From NCBI GenBank assembly GCA_036850595.1, contig CM072160.1, forward strand, positions 10,395,906 to 10,459,905: 64,000 nucleotides of DNA. Direction: 5' to 3'. The DNA is from Rhyacichthys aspro (Eukaryota; Chordata; Actinopteri; Gobiiformes; Rhyacichthyidae). The notes beneath the pieces are model-generated. The model made no database searches, had not been told where the DNA came from, and saw nothing but the letters and a program-made list of their open reading frames with translations. Numbering within the stretch: position 1 is the first letter of the stretch; the number at the start of each line of letters is the position of its first letter. The translations under genes and the position numbers were made by a program. This document shows positions 51,701 through 64,000 of this stretch, in pieces.

Positions 51701-53578
51701 CACCGCTCACTGTTTACAAGCATACCAACACCAGATGCTGGCATTTAACATCTGTAAAAATGACTAAAAATACTTTATACTATTAGCAAAGGAGGAAATG
51801 GTGTAAAATACTGTAAAAATGCACTAATGACTTTGTGACTTGCCCTTAGTTTTTTTTGGTAATTGTCTGAATGGCATCACCATTGTCATGAGGTTGTTTC
51901 TTGGGCTGCGTCTCTGGCAGCTGCTGTCCCGCTGACTGGCTCCACTAACTCTCTTGAATCTTGTCTGCAACAGTCCTGTGATGATCTAAAGCCTTTCATG
52001 CATTGAGTCATAACTAAGATGTGATACGGAGTGCATTTCTTACACTTTAAAATGGAGTTTAAGCTGTTTAAGCTATTAGTCAGAGCTAGTTAAGATTTTA
52101 ATGTAAACAAAAGACTTCCCTCATCCACTGTTCTGCCACTGTCCTTTCTTCTCACAGTTAAAATCAAGGTAACATTGTGTCCTCCACTCACCCAATGTGC
52201 TGAGAAGTACACTCCCACGTAGTGCCCCTCCAGAGAGCCGCTGTCCGTCGTCTGCCTGTTGTTCCTGAGCAGAGGCCCTGCCACCACCTCAGCAAATGGC
52301 TTTGGTCCCCAGGGAAACTCTAAGCCTGGAAGAGGGTCACAAAGAGCGGGGCAATGAGTGAACAAGAACGGACCAGATGAAGTTCCTCCATATTTCCTGA
52401 AGCACTAGGTCTACTTTTAGAAACAGATACAAAATAAGCTTGTGATAAAAAAAATAATAAAAATAAAAAATGAAAACCATCTCTCTTAGGACTTCCAGAA
52501 TTACAGCTCTTCAGCTCTCTTCTTCTCTTTTTTTCAAGAGGTATTCATTGTTTGTGTCTTTAGAAATACAGTGAGAGTGAAAACTGGTAATCATAAATAG
52601 AAACCTTGAAGTAGGTCTGCTTCATAATAGCCACTTAATGTGAACTTGGTTGTCTAGGCCTTCATTAGGCAGGAATGACACGTCTGTACGGTGTGAGTGC
52701 TGAGGTTTATTGTTGCTCTGATTGTAAAAAACGGTTAGTCTGGATGCCACTTCACGCAAGCTTTTCATGGAAGTTGAAAATCAGAAGGATCTTTGAGCTA
52801 TTTAGCCTCCTTGATATATCCAACTAACATGAACTTTAACTGGCCATTTTTCTTCACTTGGACTGTGGTTAAATAGATGTCAGCTCAAAAACAGCAAAAG
52901 TGGGTGATATGCAGTCATGGAACAACCAGGGAATGCTTTCATTAGAAAAAAAAAAACAAAAAAACAAGAAACGAAATGAACACAATTTACGATTTCAATC
53001 AAAACAATCTTTCCTCTACCCCTCCTCTAACATTTTATGAATTCTGGATTGATATTGCAGGTCTGGAATTGCATTTATTTTCCAGACAGTGAAATCTATC
53101 ATAGCTCTCCTTAACAAAATCTCACATGAATAATAACACTTTTTCACACTGACAACACAGACAGAAGGACAGGATTTGGGGGTATTTAGAACATCTTACC
53201 CACAAAGCACAGCTCTATGCCTCCATTTCAAAGTGCAGAAATTATAGGTTTGCACATGAGATTAAAACACAGACACACTACCAGAGTTGTGTGGAACTAT
53301 AATTATGACAGCATCAATACAAACAAAGAATAAGTATTACATTTATACATTAATGATGTGAAAGGTGCTTGGGGTGATTCCATGTTGTAATTAAGGTCAG
53401 ACAGTATGTTGAATGACCACTAGTGTGTTTAGGTGTGGTTGCAGTTCATTGACATCTTACCTTTGGGGTCATCTCTGACCACCAGCAGGCCATTTCGACA
53501 AATCACCTTCCCTGTAGTGGCATCCACAAACACCAGAGATGGTATACTGGTTACCTTGTATTTGTTCCAAAGCTTCAT
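45705..53578 (-). CDS. nxn: Nucleoredoxin, 3' seven coding exons (partial)
   Basis: Thioredoxin-like oxidoreductase that binds Dishevelled and restrains Wnt signalling in a redox-dependent way. The window holds exons 53578-53461, 52325-52192, 50687-50587, 50475-50369, 49357-49178, 48687-48563 and 45887-45705, encoding the last 315 residues of a protein of about 435. The first piece starts MKLWNKYKV, in frame and with no start-codon context, so it is an internal exon. The central thioredoxin domain is complete. Its active site WCPPC is split across an intron: FSAHW ends one exon and CPPCRSL starts the next. The block EMPWLAVPYSDEARRSRLNRLYGIQG, the PWHP motif and the C terminus FLAEKLKPEPI are all as in other vertebrates. 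Exon 1 (about 120 residues) is to the right of the window. The gene converges on mrm3, as in human 17p13.3. Confidence 0.95.
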
Positions 53579-56500
53579 CTGAGGAGAGATAAGAAAAAAG
53601 ATGTTGACAAAACTAGCTAAGAAAATTTACCTAACCTGTTGAACTGGGGCGTAATTGTGTCCTCAGTGCACTACAGTAGTCTGAAATACTGTTGCATATA
53701 AAATGCATGTTTGCTTTAAGGAGGCTGCCAAAAAAGAAAAATGTTAGGATTATATTTTAAAAGCTGCACTGGAGTATACTGTCTGAAATAACCAAGTGGG
53801 AGTATACACGCAGAAATTTTTTTGAACTCTTTTCAATGTTAAGTGGTACAAACATTAGAGCATTTACATATGTGGCATGCTTATACAAAGCCTGTTTTAC
53901 TCATTTAATACTGTGCAAGTTTGTCATGTAGTTGAAATTAAGAGTCTCATAAAATCAAGGGAAATGCTTTACAACCAGAAATTGATGTATGAACCAGAAC
54001 GTCTAATAAATAAAGTCTAACTTTCAGTGTAGTCCTTAACTTTAAAGCTTTATTCCCATATCATAGAGAAAGTTTTATGTTGCAAATAAAAAACAGCAAT
54101 TTCTTGTTAAAAACAACAATGGCATTTGATGGAACAACATCAGAACATTGGCATCACTCATGAGAAACACCAAAGCTGCTGCGACAGACAGCAGAACAAG
54201 GAGAGGAACTAAAGGTTTGGAATGGGGGTCAGTAAAGGACAACAAGTTAATTAAATGATCTGATTTATTACTTCTCCATTGAGCCAAGCACTTCAGTACC
54301 AATGTAACTATGATCTGCACAGTGTGGATATAGCAATAGTAATTCTAAACGGTTTTAAGCCAAATGAAGTGAGGAGAACTTTCCTTCGGGTTTTGTGAAG
54401 TCAGTCTGGAGTTCAGTTACAAATGAGCTTAAGGTTGATGAAAACCTTTTGTTACTCTTTTTGTGTAAAAATCTGACTCCAGAGCAAAGCAGAGCACAAA
54501 AACTTAGATGAAACTAGAGTGACAACAGCTTGAGAGCACAATGTTGTTCTCTGCACACAAACTGTGTCTTAAATGTCAATGTGTAGTGTGCGAGGGTCGA
54601 CCACAGGCCCCTCTTGACAGCTGAGGTCAGACGGTCTGTCCCCTGGACAAGACGACATGGAGCCTCTTGAAGATGTGGGTCTGGAAGCACCTCAGAGGCA
54701 AACTTAAGTGTCTGCCACAGTCAACGTCTTTACCACATACTCAGAGCTGCTCTGGAAACTCTATCAGGGCTCACAAATTGATGAGGTTAAGGGTATTAAC
54801 TGTGACTGTCTCAAAAAGCAGGGAACCAGAACTCTGCAGAAGTAAGAGCTGGTTTTCTGTAAGGACCCAGGCTGGGGATGTGACACTGACTGCACAGGGC
54901 ACATGTACAAAGATTTAAAATAACAGACACTGGTGGTCAGGCAGAAATTGTGGTCAAGCTCCTATTAATAAAGGCAATAATGGTGCCCTAGGCTAATTAT
55001 GGTCCTTGCATTAAAGGTGTTTTCCATGTTCAGTCCCAATTCTTATTTTTGCTCCTCATGTTCGACATATAATAAAAATAAGAAAGAGAATGAGGCGCTG
55101 CTGTGGCTCACCTGTACAGAACATGCCCCTAATAAGAAGCAGCTAATTTACTTCTCAGCTTAGGCCGGTTTGCATTACGTCACGGCTCATCTTTCTCCCT
55201 TGTCTTCCCCGTCTCCCACCAAAAAATGCTGGGAAATGGTATCTTTATTTATATTAGTGTTTTCACATGACAGTATCAAAAGAGCAGTTTTGTAAAGCAT
55301 CTTCATTGTCTTAACACTAATTTACTGCATGCTTGAGTCATGCATGCATGGCGATTTGGCTGTGAGATCAAAGTAACCTTGGATAGTAAATCTTTCAGGG
55401 GTTTATCTGTGCCTTTAGGATGAAAGTGCTGCTGTGATTCGCAGGCAGATGGATAACGTTGTAACTACACATCCTACAGACTTGAAAGACAGAGCAAGTG
55501 AGAACTGAGACAGGAAGGGTTAAATTTCATTGCTTTGGTTTGTCTTCTGAGAAATTTCCACATGGTCTTAAAGCATTACAGAGACAAAATCTTCTACACT
55601 GAGAGCTACTGCTCACTCTCTGCTTATACACCCCAACAGAAGGCATGAGGATCACATACTACTGAATTGTAGTAAAGACAAAAAATAAAATGTGACAAGA
55701 ACATCATGCTGTCAGTGCACTGATTAAGAAATAACATGACTATAAGTGTATTAGGGAAATGGCAAGATCCAAATGGAGCCTGATTAAGACTATGTGAGGG
55801 TGCCCCTATTTTTTATCTATATCAATAATTGGGGAATGATATAGTTAAAAGCCTCATGCCTGGTTATATTGTTACACACTGGTTTAAAAATATCAATAAG
55901 CCTTGTAAAAAGACCTCCAAGTGTTAAGACTCTAGGGAAAGCTGGAAATCCATACTAACAATCCATTTACTCTCCAGAACATGCAGGCATTAGCCCCACA
56001 CCGCTCATCATGCTAATAGGATAACGCCTGGCCAAGAATCCGTATCAAGAAGAGCAACAAATCAGACTGCTGTGGTACTGGGACTGGCTCATTGTGGAGC
56101 CATATTTTCCAAATTTAACTGTTCAGTAGGCTACATGAATACATTATTTAATTGCCTGTCTGTACTGCATGTGTAACCCTCTACAAGCTTCACTATTGGT
56201 TCACTAAATGAGGCTCAGCCATGGCACCCTGGAAGACCTGACATGCCTGGCGATAACGTTCATGCTTCCTTCCACTGTTGCACTTTATGGCAACATTTCA
56301 TAGTTAAAGAAGGTTAGCTAAGGCAGAGAAACCACAGTCACCACACTCTTAAAAACACATCTGCTTCAGCTTTGCCCATGTCCTTTTCAAAGCCTGACAG
56401 CCCTGACCTGCAGTGAAATGCAGCCTGTGTCAGCAACAGGAGGGTCTCAGTCTTTGAGAGTCATGTTGAGAGAACTCGAGTGGAAGACATTTCTTCACTC

Positions 56501-57059
56501 AGCATGGCCAATTCACCCATCATTGTACGCACTGTATCTGCTCACAGATCTGCATTCACCGGGCCAAGGGGGCCTGAGGCGTCTGCCAAACACTCCTCCT
56601 TGTTTCTGCTGCCCTGCCATACTGTCACTACAAAAGGAGAAGGAGCCCCGTATGACAGCAATGCCCCACTGTGCCAATGATAGCACTTTATCTGGAAGAA
56701 TTATACACAGGAAATGCTGTAATAAGCTAGATGATATCTTTAAAACCTAAGACACCACAATCACAGCTTAAAAGTCAAGCATTTCATGTTATTCACTCCA
56801 GTGCACTGCAGTGTTTCCAATTATGGAGACAAAGTAGATCTGTGGAACTTAATTTGATCTACAACCCAGGAATTCTGGCTTTTATTATAATCATGAGGTG
56901 AAAATGTTTTCTGCGTAGACACATTCAACAAAAGGAATTCCAGCACTCTGCATCTAACATACCCACATATCTCCATAAAGCAATGAGATTATATTCATGT
57001 TAGATATCTCCATTGTTTGAACTCAAGGGACCAGCTCCTGCCTGTGCAGACATAAGGTG

Positions 57060-57119
57060 ATCAATGGCTCTGTATCGCCTCATAGATCACTCACATTGTG
57101 AGTGTGTAAAGCCATTGAT
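57060..57119. repeat. Two-stem hairpin in nxn intron 1
   Basis: A perfect 10-bp outer stem (ATCAATGGCT at 57060-57069 with AGCCATTGAT at 57110-57119) encloses a perfect 7-bp inner stem (CACTCAC at 57088-57094 with GTGAGTG at 57098-57104) closed by a 3-nt loop ATT. The sides between the stems are unequal (18 and 5 nt). It does not look like a standard microRNA precursor. Confidence 0.5.
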
Positions 57120-57499
57120 GGGAGGTTGTCTTAGTGATAGACTAACCAGCCCCCTGAAGACATGTTCAACAAAAGCATTTGTCTTTTACTGGGATTTTTT
57201 TTATTGAGTGTGCCTGCAGGCAGTGGGATCTCTGACCGTAAAGATTTACTGCTGAGGAGAGCTGGACTGGTGGTTTGGCTTTTAGCAAAACTAAAAAAAG
57301 AAGAAAATAAAAAACATGCCACCTGTGCACTAGCCTCAGATATCAAGGATAACTTAATCTGCAAATAGGGTCTCAGTAAGATGTTAGCAGAATCAACAAT
57401 TCATTTATCATGTGTCGAGCAGATTTTAAGTTCAAATCAAAAACATGGATCTCATTGTGAGCAGCTCTACACTTCTCAGCTCCAAGTCCCTTCTGGCTG

Positions 57500-57760
57500 G
57501 GCCCCTGCAGCCAGCATTGACTTACATTCCTCCGTGCTCGATGGGCTCTCACAAACGGCCTCTATCCACTTCAAAACCCTGTTGCTGCTCTTCATGGCTA
57601 CAAAGACAACCCTCCCTGCCTCCTCATCTCCTCTAACCATACTTCAAGCCTACACTATGGCGGCTAGTGTGTGTTACTTAGCATGTCCATCTGTGCCTCC
57701 TGACCCCACTATCGCTTTACTCATCCAAGAGTGTGCACGGCTGTGGCTCCCCGGTGGTGA
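57500..57760 (+). mobile_element. Possible decayed LINE ORF2 tail
   Basis: An open frame on the plus strand reads ASIHFKTLLLLFMATK...LP, then LQAYTMA, then CARLWLPGGDTHI. The spacing and words resemble the C-terminal end of fish LINE ORF2 copies, where a phrase like IDFKTLLLVYKALNGLAP is followed by YTPSR and by ARLWNSLP..HI. The match is degenerate and judged by eye. No reverse transcriptase core lies upstream, so this is at most a 5'-truncated fossil. Confidence 0.28.
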
Positions 57761-60700
57761 CACACACATTTCGGCTCGGTGACAGCTGCAGCTGCCTTGC
57801 ACTCTGCTAGACTCCTGACCTATCTCTTACCGGGCTTCTCATGGCATATCGTGTTGTCTTACATAAATAAGAATGATGCTTTCATCTGTCTATAGACCAT
57901 CAGTCATTTCTGCACCAGCCATGTCACATAGAAATATTTTGCCATTTATGTGTGCTATATTCCTAATATTTAAAATAGCAGAGGCACATTCACAGCTCAT
58001 GTAATGTAATGGACACTTCTGACTTTATGGAGCAATAAATCAACACAGCAGGCCTCAGATCACAAAAATATTACAGCCAACTCATGCATTTAAAAAATCC
58101 TGTAACCCTCTCCAGCCAAACCATTTTTTGGTGCTGAATTCTCCACTCAGAAGAGACACAGCCTAAATTGCTTTTTCGATGAAGGCCTCTTGTTGCTATG
58201 GCAACCACACCCCCCCACTGCCACCTCCTTTCTATTCTGCCTCCTCCCAGTGCCAAAGTCAGGACATGTCACAGAGTGCCAGACACATTGTGGCCTCGTA
58301 GTTAATAATTCAGTGATAAATTAACGGTTTAGTGAATAAAACAGGTGCCAGAACGTTAGAGGGCTTAGGGGAAATAAGCCTGCAAAAAACAGACAAAATG
58401 AACGAATGTGAAAAAGGGTAAGCGACCAAAAGAAACAGGGTGAAAGAGGAGGGGTTATGTTCATCCCCCGTTCAGCCTCGCAGGCACAAAAGCCACTGTC
58501 TGAATACAGGCTCTAAATCCAAACTTGGACTCTGTATGGTGAGAAGTTTTTATGAGGGGTACAATGTGGCGTAAAACGCAGGGGGGATTGTAAAGAAGTA
58601 AAAAGCCAGGCCTCAATAGGTATCTGCAGCATTGTGTCTCCACAAGCGTGAGCTGCCCCTGAGGCTGACATTCTGTGGGGTTAAAGGTCAGGACTGCAGG
58701 GGGTGCATGCTTCACTCCCAGTGGTGTTAGACCAGACGCTCTGCCTCCCAACACACATTAACATACTTTCTCTCTCCTATTTTATTCAGAGGTCACATTC
58801 ACATAATTGCAAATTAAAGTCCTGCATTTTATGATCAGGTTATACTGGTCCTTTTTGTCTGATAAGTTACGACAAATGCAGAAAAAACACACAGTCTAAA
58901 CTTAAGTTATTTTTCATCCACTAACTGCCTACTTAAGATAAATACAACTTAACATACTGGCATCCACAGTTTACTATCTACTTTCACTCTACCTTACGTG
59001 AAAAGTAAAGATATACTATATTAAGATACACATATGATACACATGCAGAATTAGTGTGAAAACCCTACAGTACAACCGAAGTGAGCGGATAATGATTTAC
59101 TCAGTTCACTGGATGTCAGGAGCTTGTTTGAATGCTGGAGTCATGTTTCCTCACACCTTGGCATGGTGTGGCAGCCTGCATATCATCATGTTTAGGCCTG
59201 CGGGGTCTCACTGATAGAGTGGATAAGAAGCCAGTCTGGCACCAGCTGGACCTGGTCTTCCAGTTACCTTAGCCTGACCTCTCAAGACATGCAGTATGAA
59301 GTCAGAGAGACTGCCCTCTTCACGAGTTGGAAAGCCTGCTGCATTTCTGCCATTGTTTTGCACTAAAGGAACAGCATACAGTAGGCAGTGCAAACGGGCA
59401 TCAAAGCGTACATTTTTCCAAAGCCGTTCAAAACTCACTTTGCACAGCCTCATTAAGCCTGTACTAAGGCAGTGCTTGCCTTTGCCACACTCATAAATTT
59501 CAGGCAATTACATATTAATAATCAGGCAAAACGCACATTAGAAAAACATATGGCTTCAACACTTACTGCTCAATTAGCTCCAATCACAAAACAGACCCAC
59601 AACAGCCAGGAATAAATTCTACCCAAACCCTTAAGCCCCAGTTTCCTGGAGTGCCAGCAGCAGGGTTCAGGCACAGCTTCCTCGTAGTAACCGCTCTTTG
59701 ACCCCACATTTAACTGAGCCCCTCCTTCCTACAGGGACCCTGGGAAGTCTGCTGCTCAAGCCCTGAGCCCAGCATATCACAACACATTAATATTTATAGA
59801 CATTTGTATTGCGCATTAACAGTGTGCTTTTGCTTTTGTGCATAATCAGGGCTCTTGGCTCAAATCACCTGCCTAATGGGCATTGAAACAAACAACATGC
59901 ACGGAATTCAAATTGTTATAAATGATTATTAAACAGCATTGCTATTTATTGCTTGATGTTCACACTCAAACTGTATATATAGGGGACTCAGTAAATGACC
60001 ACATGTTTAACAAAGCAGGGTGCAGCATAGTCCTGATCCTATTGTACCCTCCACAGCCAGGAGGGAGCCTCATAAATCACAGTGGCACCCTTGGTCTGCT
60101 CTGCCTCAACAGTGACTTGTCACAAAGGTATAACATACAGAGTCAAGCTATAAATAGCCAGGGATATTTGACAAGCACCTCCTCTCCCAGGTACTTTTCA
60201 AAAAATGTCCTTGAAATCCTCACTAAAGTATAACGTTACTATAGTGCTGTGGGCTACGATGCACCATGAAAAGCTGTCACACCAACAATGGCTGCCATTC
60301 CCCGAGGTGTGGGATGTTCTTTCTCTTTCTGCCCATTACCTGAGACACTCTCCTTACCTCTCCAGTGACATTTGTTTCCACGGTGACACTTTATATCCAC
60401 CATTAACCTGTTTCCTACACTAGTCTTAAACTCATTATAAGTCACATCTGTTTAGAAGTGGCTGCAGACCAGCCTCACGCGTTTTACAGCCAAGCTGTAC
60501 ATCTGGACTCCCCCCACACATGCTTTCTCTCGCGTGTCTCTCCCTCCACACTACACATGCAAGTCTTACACACGGCTTATCCAGGCCCTTGACAGTTTTC
60601 ACAGCAGCAGCAGCAGATTCCCATAAGCCCCCTCTCCGGCAAAGCTGCTAGCCATGACAATATGTTCTTAGATCAAGCCTTATGTTTGCTAATTTCATCC

Positions 60701-61011
60701 AGCTTTCTCTAATAAACAACAAAACTGCGAGACTGTAACATATGTCTGAGTCTATATAATTTGCAATAGAACTGCCCTGCACTAAATGTCTAAAATGTAT
60801 TTGCACTAACAACATGAACAAAACAAAACCAAAATAACTCTTTCATTTAAATCTTTTTTTAATCCAACATAATCATTGTTAAATATATGTTGATAATGCA
60901 AGGTTTAGCAACACTTGCAAAATTATACTTTAATTAGTTAATCTGGGTCTGGGATATAGTCATTGTGTCTACAACAACAGCTGAGTACCTTACAGCACAC
61001 ATCTTCATCGT

Positions 61012-61047
61012 AAAAAACAAAACAAAAACAAAAACAAAAAAAAAACA
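61012..61047. repeat. A-rich (AAAAAC)n simple repeat
   Basis: Repeated AAAAC/AAAAAC units lie in nxn intron 1. It is low-complexity sequence with no further structure. Confidence 0.85.
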
Positions 61048-64000
61048 ATGTCCACAATAAGTAATCGGGAAGGGACAGGTAGGCTCCGATCAGCAATAAA
61101 ATGACAAATAAAAGCACAAAATGTACAAAAGCACTTTGAGAAGCAATTCAAGGATGTTACTGATCTGCGAGAAGTCACCTTTTAAGACAGAGTCAAGCTC
61201 TTGGAACAACCTGAGGTGCATGTCACATGACCCAAAGCTATGCTCCCAGTGAATCACTAAATAAACTTCACACACGTCCAACTGACCTGGATCTCAAAGA
61301 ACTCCCATGACAAACAGTACAATGTTCACACTGAAGGAGAAAGAAAGCCTCAGATCAGTGTTGGATATTTTTGTTTGGGATATTTTTTTTTAACTTTCTG
61401 TATTCTGTGTAAGCCAAGCTAGACCCAAAAATAAATTGGATAAAGCCTCTTAAGTGAAAGGCCAAACATCTTTAAACTGAATTGTGCCTACTCTGGGAAC
61501 TCCTATATTTTAAACTGATATAGTTTAAGTAAGTAATTATCTGTATTGTATATTTTTAATTATTTGTTTACCATAATTATAGATATCTCCATATTAGTAA
61601 TTATACAATTTTGATTCAGAGACAAAAGTGTGAAAGTGAATTAAAAGTAAACAAAGACATCTGATCAAAACAAATCAATCCTGTGAAGTAAAGGTGAAGA
61701 AGCAAGCAACAATGTTAAAGAGGGGAGACTGAGCAACTAGCAGTGAAGATAATAAAAGAAAATCTAAACAGACATACAGACAAACAAACAAACAGAAAGA
61801 CAAATATTCAGGGGGCAACAGGCGTGAGAGCTGATTTTCAGGGTCATGTCACTCCAGCGCAGGGCAGTCTGACACTGCAGACACGCAGTTCAAAGTTCAA
61901 GCCTTTAATTGCCAGCTTGAAACAGAATAGCCTAAATGTCCTCTTTCACTCCCTCCAAGCTGGTCATTTTCTTTGACATGATTGTTACAGCATTGAACTA
62001 AATCTCTTCTTTTAAAAAAACAGTTTCAATAAATGTAATAATTCAAGACTCATCTGGCAGTAAAAACTGTGAGTGATGTCTTTTCACTGAGTGTGAGGTG
62101 TCTGTATTCCAGCTCCATGAGGCTGACAGCACAGATCTGAGGCCTCCAACCGATTCAGACAGAGGTCACCCAGCTCGCTAAGCTTTGGCTTCCTACACAC
62201 TCTTCAGATTTCTTATTTCAGCAGTTCCAGGGCTTTTTCACACAATGATGTAATCCCCTACACATCTCTGTTATCTCTTAAAGCTTGGGAAAGATTGAAT
62301 GACATTATATGGTGTAAATAGTTTACTGAAAGAACATGTCTATTCATTTTGATGTAATGTCATCCAATTACAACTTGTCAAGTTGAGCTCAAATAAAATG
62401 GCAAGCCTTTTTAGTTATACTTTAAATGCACTTCTGCATTGACTGTTTTAAACATTACAGCATTTTAGCAGAAGAGTTGTCTGTGTTGATTTGTAATCAG
62501 GCTTAAGAAAACGATAAAGGCTGCCAATAAAGAAAGGCATGAGGCACAAACTGGGTGTTTCCATACATGTGTTATTAGGTAAACCTTTTTGCTAACAACA
62601 TAAGGAACATATTGCCTCTTCAATATCTGGCAAAGAACACAGAGGCAGAAAACAGTGAGACCACTTCAGTTGAGGATGTGTATAACATTTGGACTTCCTC
62701 CAACAGTTCTCTAAACACAACAGGAAACCTGCACATAACTTTGGCCAAAGCAAGGACAGGATAAATCCGTTTATACAGAATGTTACAAGAAGAAGTTCAA
62801 ACTGAATACTTCAGCTTTTGAAACACAACAAAGTGAGTATGGCATGCTCCTGAGGAGGTATGACTGAATGCATTATTGGTTTCAGAAAACTGTCCAGGGA
62901 AATGTGATGAATGTTTTCCACAAACTCACAACTGGATGTCCTGGGAGATTTGGAGTAAGAAAAAGACAGACAGTCGCACTTTTCATAGCATCTAAGTTCA
63001 GTAATAGGCCAATATTAAGCTGACGAATCCATGGCCAAAGAAGGAGGCCCTCCCATTAATGAGTCACTCAATCCCACAAGCAGTGATCATAAAAATGCAA
63101 CAGCAAAAAGCAAGTAACTACCAAAACACTGAAAAAGGGCACAAATGCTTTTCCATGAACCCAAAATGATTCTCTGTGTCTGTCTCCCAGTTGAGCGAGA
63201 GTTGAACATCAAATTTTGCCTGGAGACAAAGAAGACTCACATGGCAAAGGTGCAGGGCTCTGTGCGTCTGTGGCAGCCAGGAATGTGCTGGGGGTTTACT
63301 AGGTTTAAAAATAACCATACAGAGCAGGCAGACACAAAAGGAGCTGCTGTTCTAAGTGGGACCACTCTGGCTGTGCACGCTCTCCGCCCTGACCATTACA
63401 AGCACTGTCTCACCGGAGCAGTTAGCGCCAGTGCCCAAACCTCACTCCCAAAGCCTGCTGCGTCAGTGTTTCCCAGCAGCTCCATTAGCAGCGCTTGTGA
63501 AGACAAGGTTTTAGTGCATACAATGTGCTAGTGTGTCCACTGGGGGCTGCAGAGTGATGGCTACCTCTCTATTTTCAGAATAGACAAATAGATGGTTAAT
63601 GTTTTACTCTGATCTAAGAGGCTGTTAAGTGTTATGGGTGAGGCTGTGGGGTTTGGCTACCTTCCGAGTCAAGAATCTGAACACGTTTAGCATAAAGTCA
63701 TTGAAAAGATTTAAAAGACTACACTCTGAACATACTTTGGATGGTATGGACAAATGGCTGTAGACAAGTCAGTAATACTGAGACTGTGCATCTACAGCAC
63801 AGGGGTTAGACACAAAGCATAGCAGCATGAACAACAGCAGGCAGGTTATAAGCAGCCAGGGCTTCTATGAGCTGATGGAAAGAGATTATGATGAGAATCA
63901 ATCACTGGTGCCACTTGCAGTCTTCATTTCTCTGTGTGCTGCTAGGAGCAGGAGCCTGCAGATGCACAGAGCTCGACCCAGATACACATCTGCCTGTTTT

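Larger units (their letters stand above)
53579..64000 (-). other. nxn: nxn intron 1 (continues past window)
   Basis: At least 10.4 kb separate the MKLWNKYKV exon from exon 1. I found no sequence on the minus strand resembling the GC-rich nxn first exon, nor any other gene on either strand. Human NXN also has a very long first intron. The stretch holds simple repeats (A/C-rich at 61012-61047), a possible LINE remnant at 57500-57760 and a hairpin at 57060-57119. Long first introns often carry enhancers, but none can be named from sequence alone. Confidence 0.7.

Noticed and set aside
53579..64000. Search for nxn exon 1 and other genes in the right 10 kb
   Set aside because: No frame resembles the nxn N-terminal domain or any recognised protein; the short ORFs lack splice partners and motifs.
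1..64000. tRNA, rRNA, known microRNA, CRISPR, phage, toxin or defence systems
   Set aside because: I saw no cloverleaf, no rRNA block, no seed sequences of microRNAs expected near these genes and no direct-repeat arrays; the window is ordinary vertebrate genomic DNA.

Overview
The window is eukaryotic nuclear DNA from a vertebrate, almost certainly a teleost fish. It is AT-rich, carries multi-exon genes with mostly short GT-AG introns (often 70-400 bp), and its conceptual proteins align nearly end to end with vertebrate proteins I recognise. There are no bacterial, phage, CRISPR or operon features. I found no previously undescribed biological system. What is unusual is mostly at the level of splice sites, promoter motifs and gene order.

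Layout, left to right: 1-11.48 kb holds no recognisable gene. Then come dynll2 (minus, 12930-14275, 5' non-coding exon from 14776), srsf1 (minus, 16590-18288), aldoc (minus, 19206-20848, 5' non-coding exon at about 21066), rskr (minus, 23047-26216), bltp2/KIAA0100 (minus, 27547-39474, 39 coding exons), glod4 (minus, 40487-42227), mrm3 (plus, 42776-44497) and the 3' seven coding exons of nxn (minus, 45705-53578). From 53579 to the right edge is nxn intron 1; the first coding exon lies outside the window.

The exon models were built by following reading frame across splice sites. Every join keeps phase, and the resulting lengths are 89, 245, 360, 414, 2238, 298 and 442 aa, plus 315 aa for the nxn part, close to the mammalian orthologues. 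The genes are housekeeping and unrelated in pathway: dynein light chain, splicing factor, glycolytic enzyme, kinase, lipid-transfer protein, glyoxalase-fold protein, mitochondrial rRNA methyltransferase, thioredoxin-like redox regulator. All eight have human orthologues on chromosome 17, but in three separate places (17q22, 17q11.2, 17p13.3). Here they lie side by side, so the block records rearrangement within one ancestral vertebrate chromosome.

Points worth a second look: a GG donor and a GC donor in aldoc, a consensus GC donor in bltp2, a TCTCGCGAGA element between glod4 and mrm3, a triplet microsatellite abutting a glod4 splice acceptor, a GGA-rich distal srsf1 3'UTR, opposed GC boxes upstream of aldoc, a probable decayed LINE fragment and a perfect-stem hairpin in nxn intron 1.
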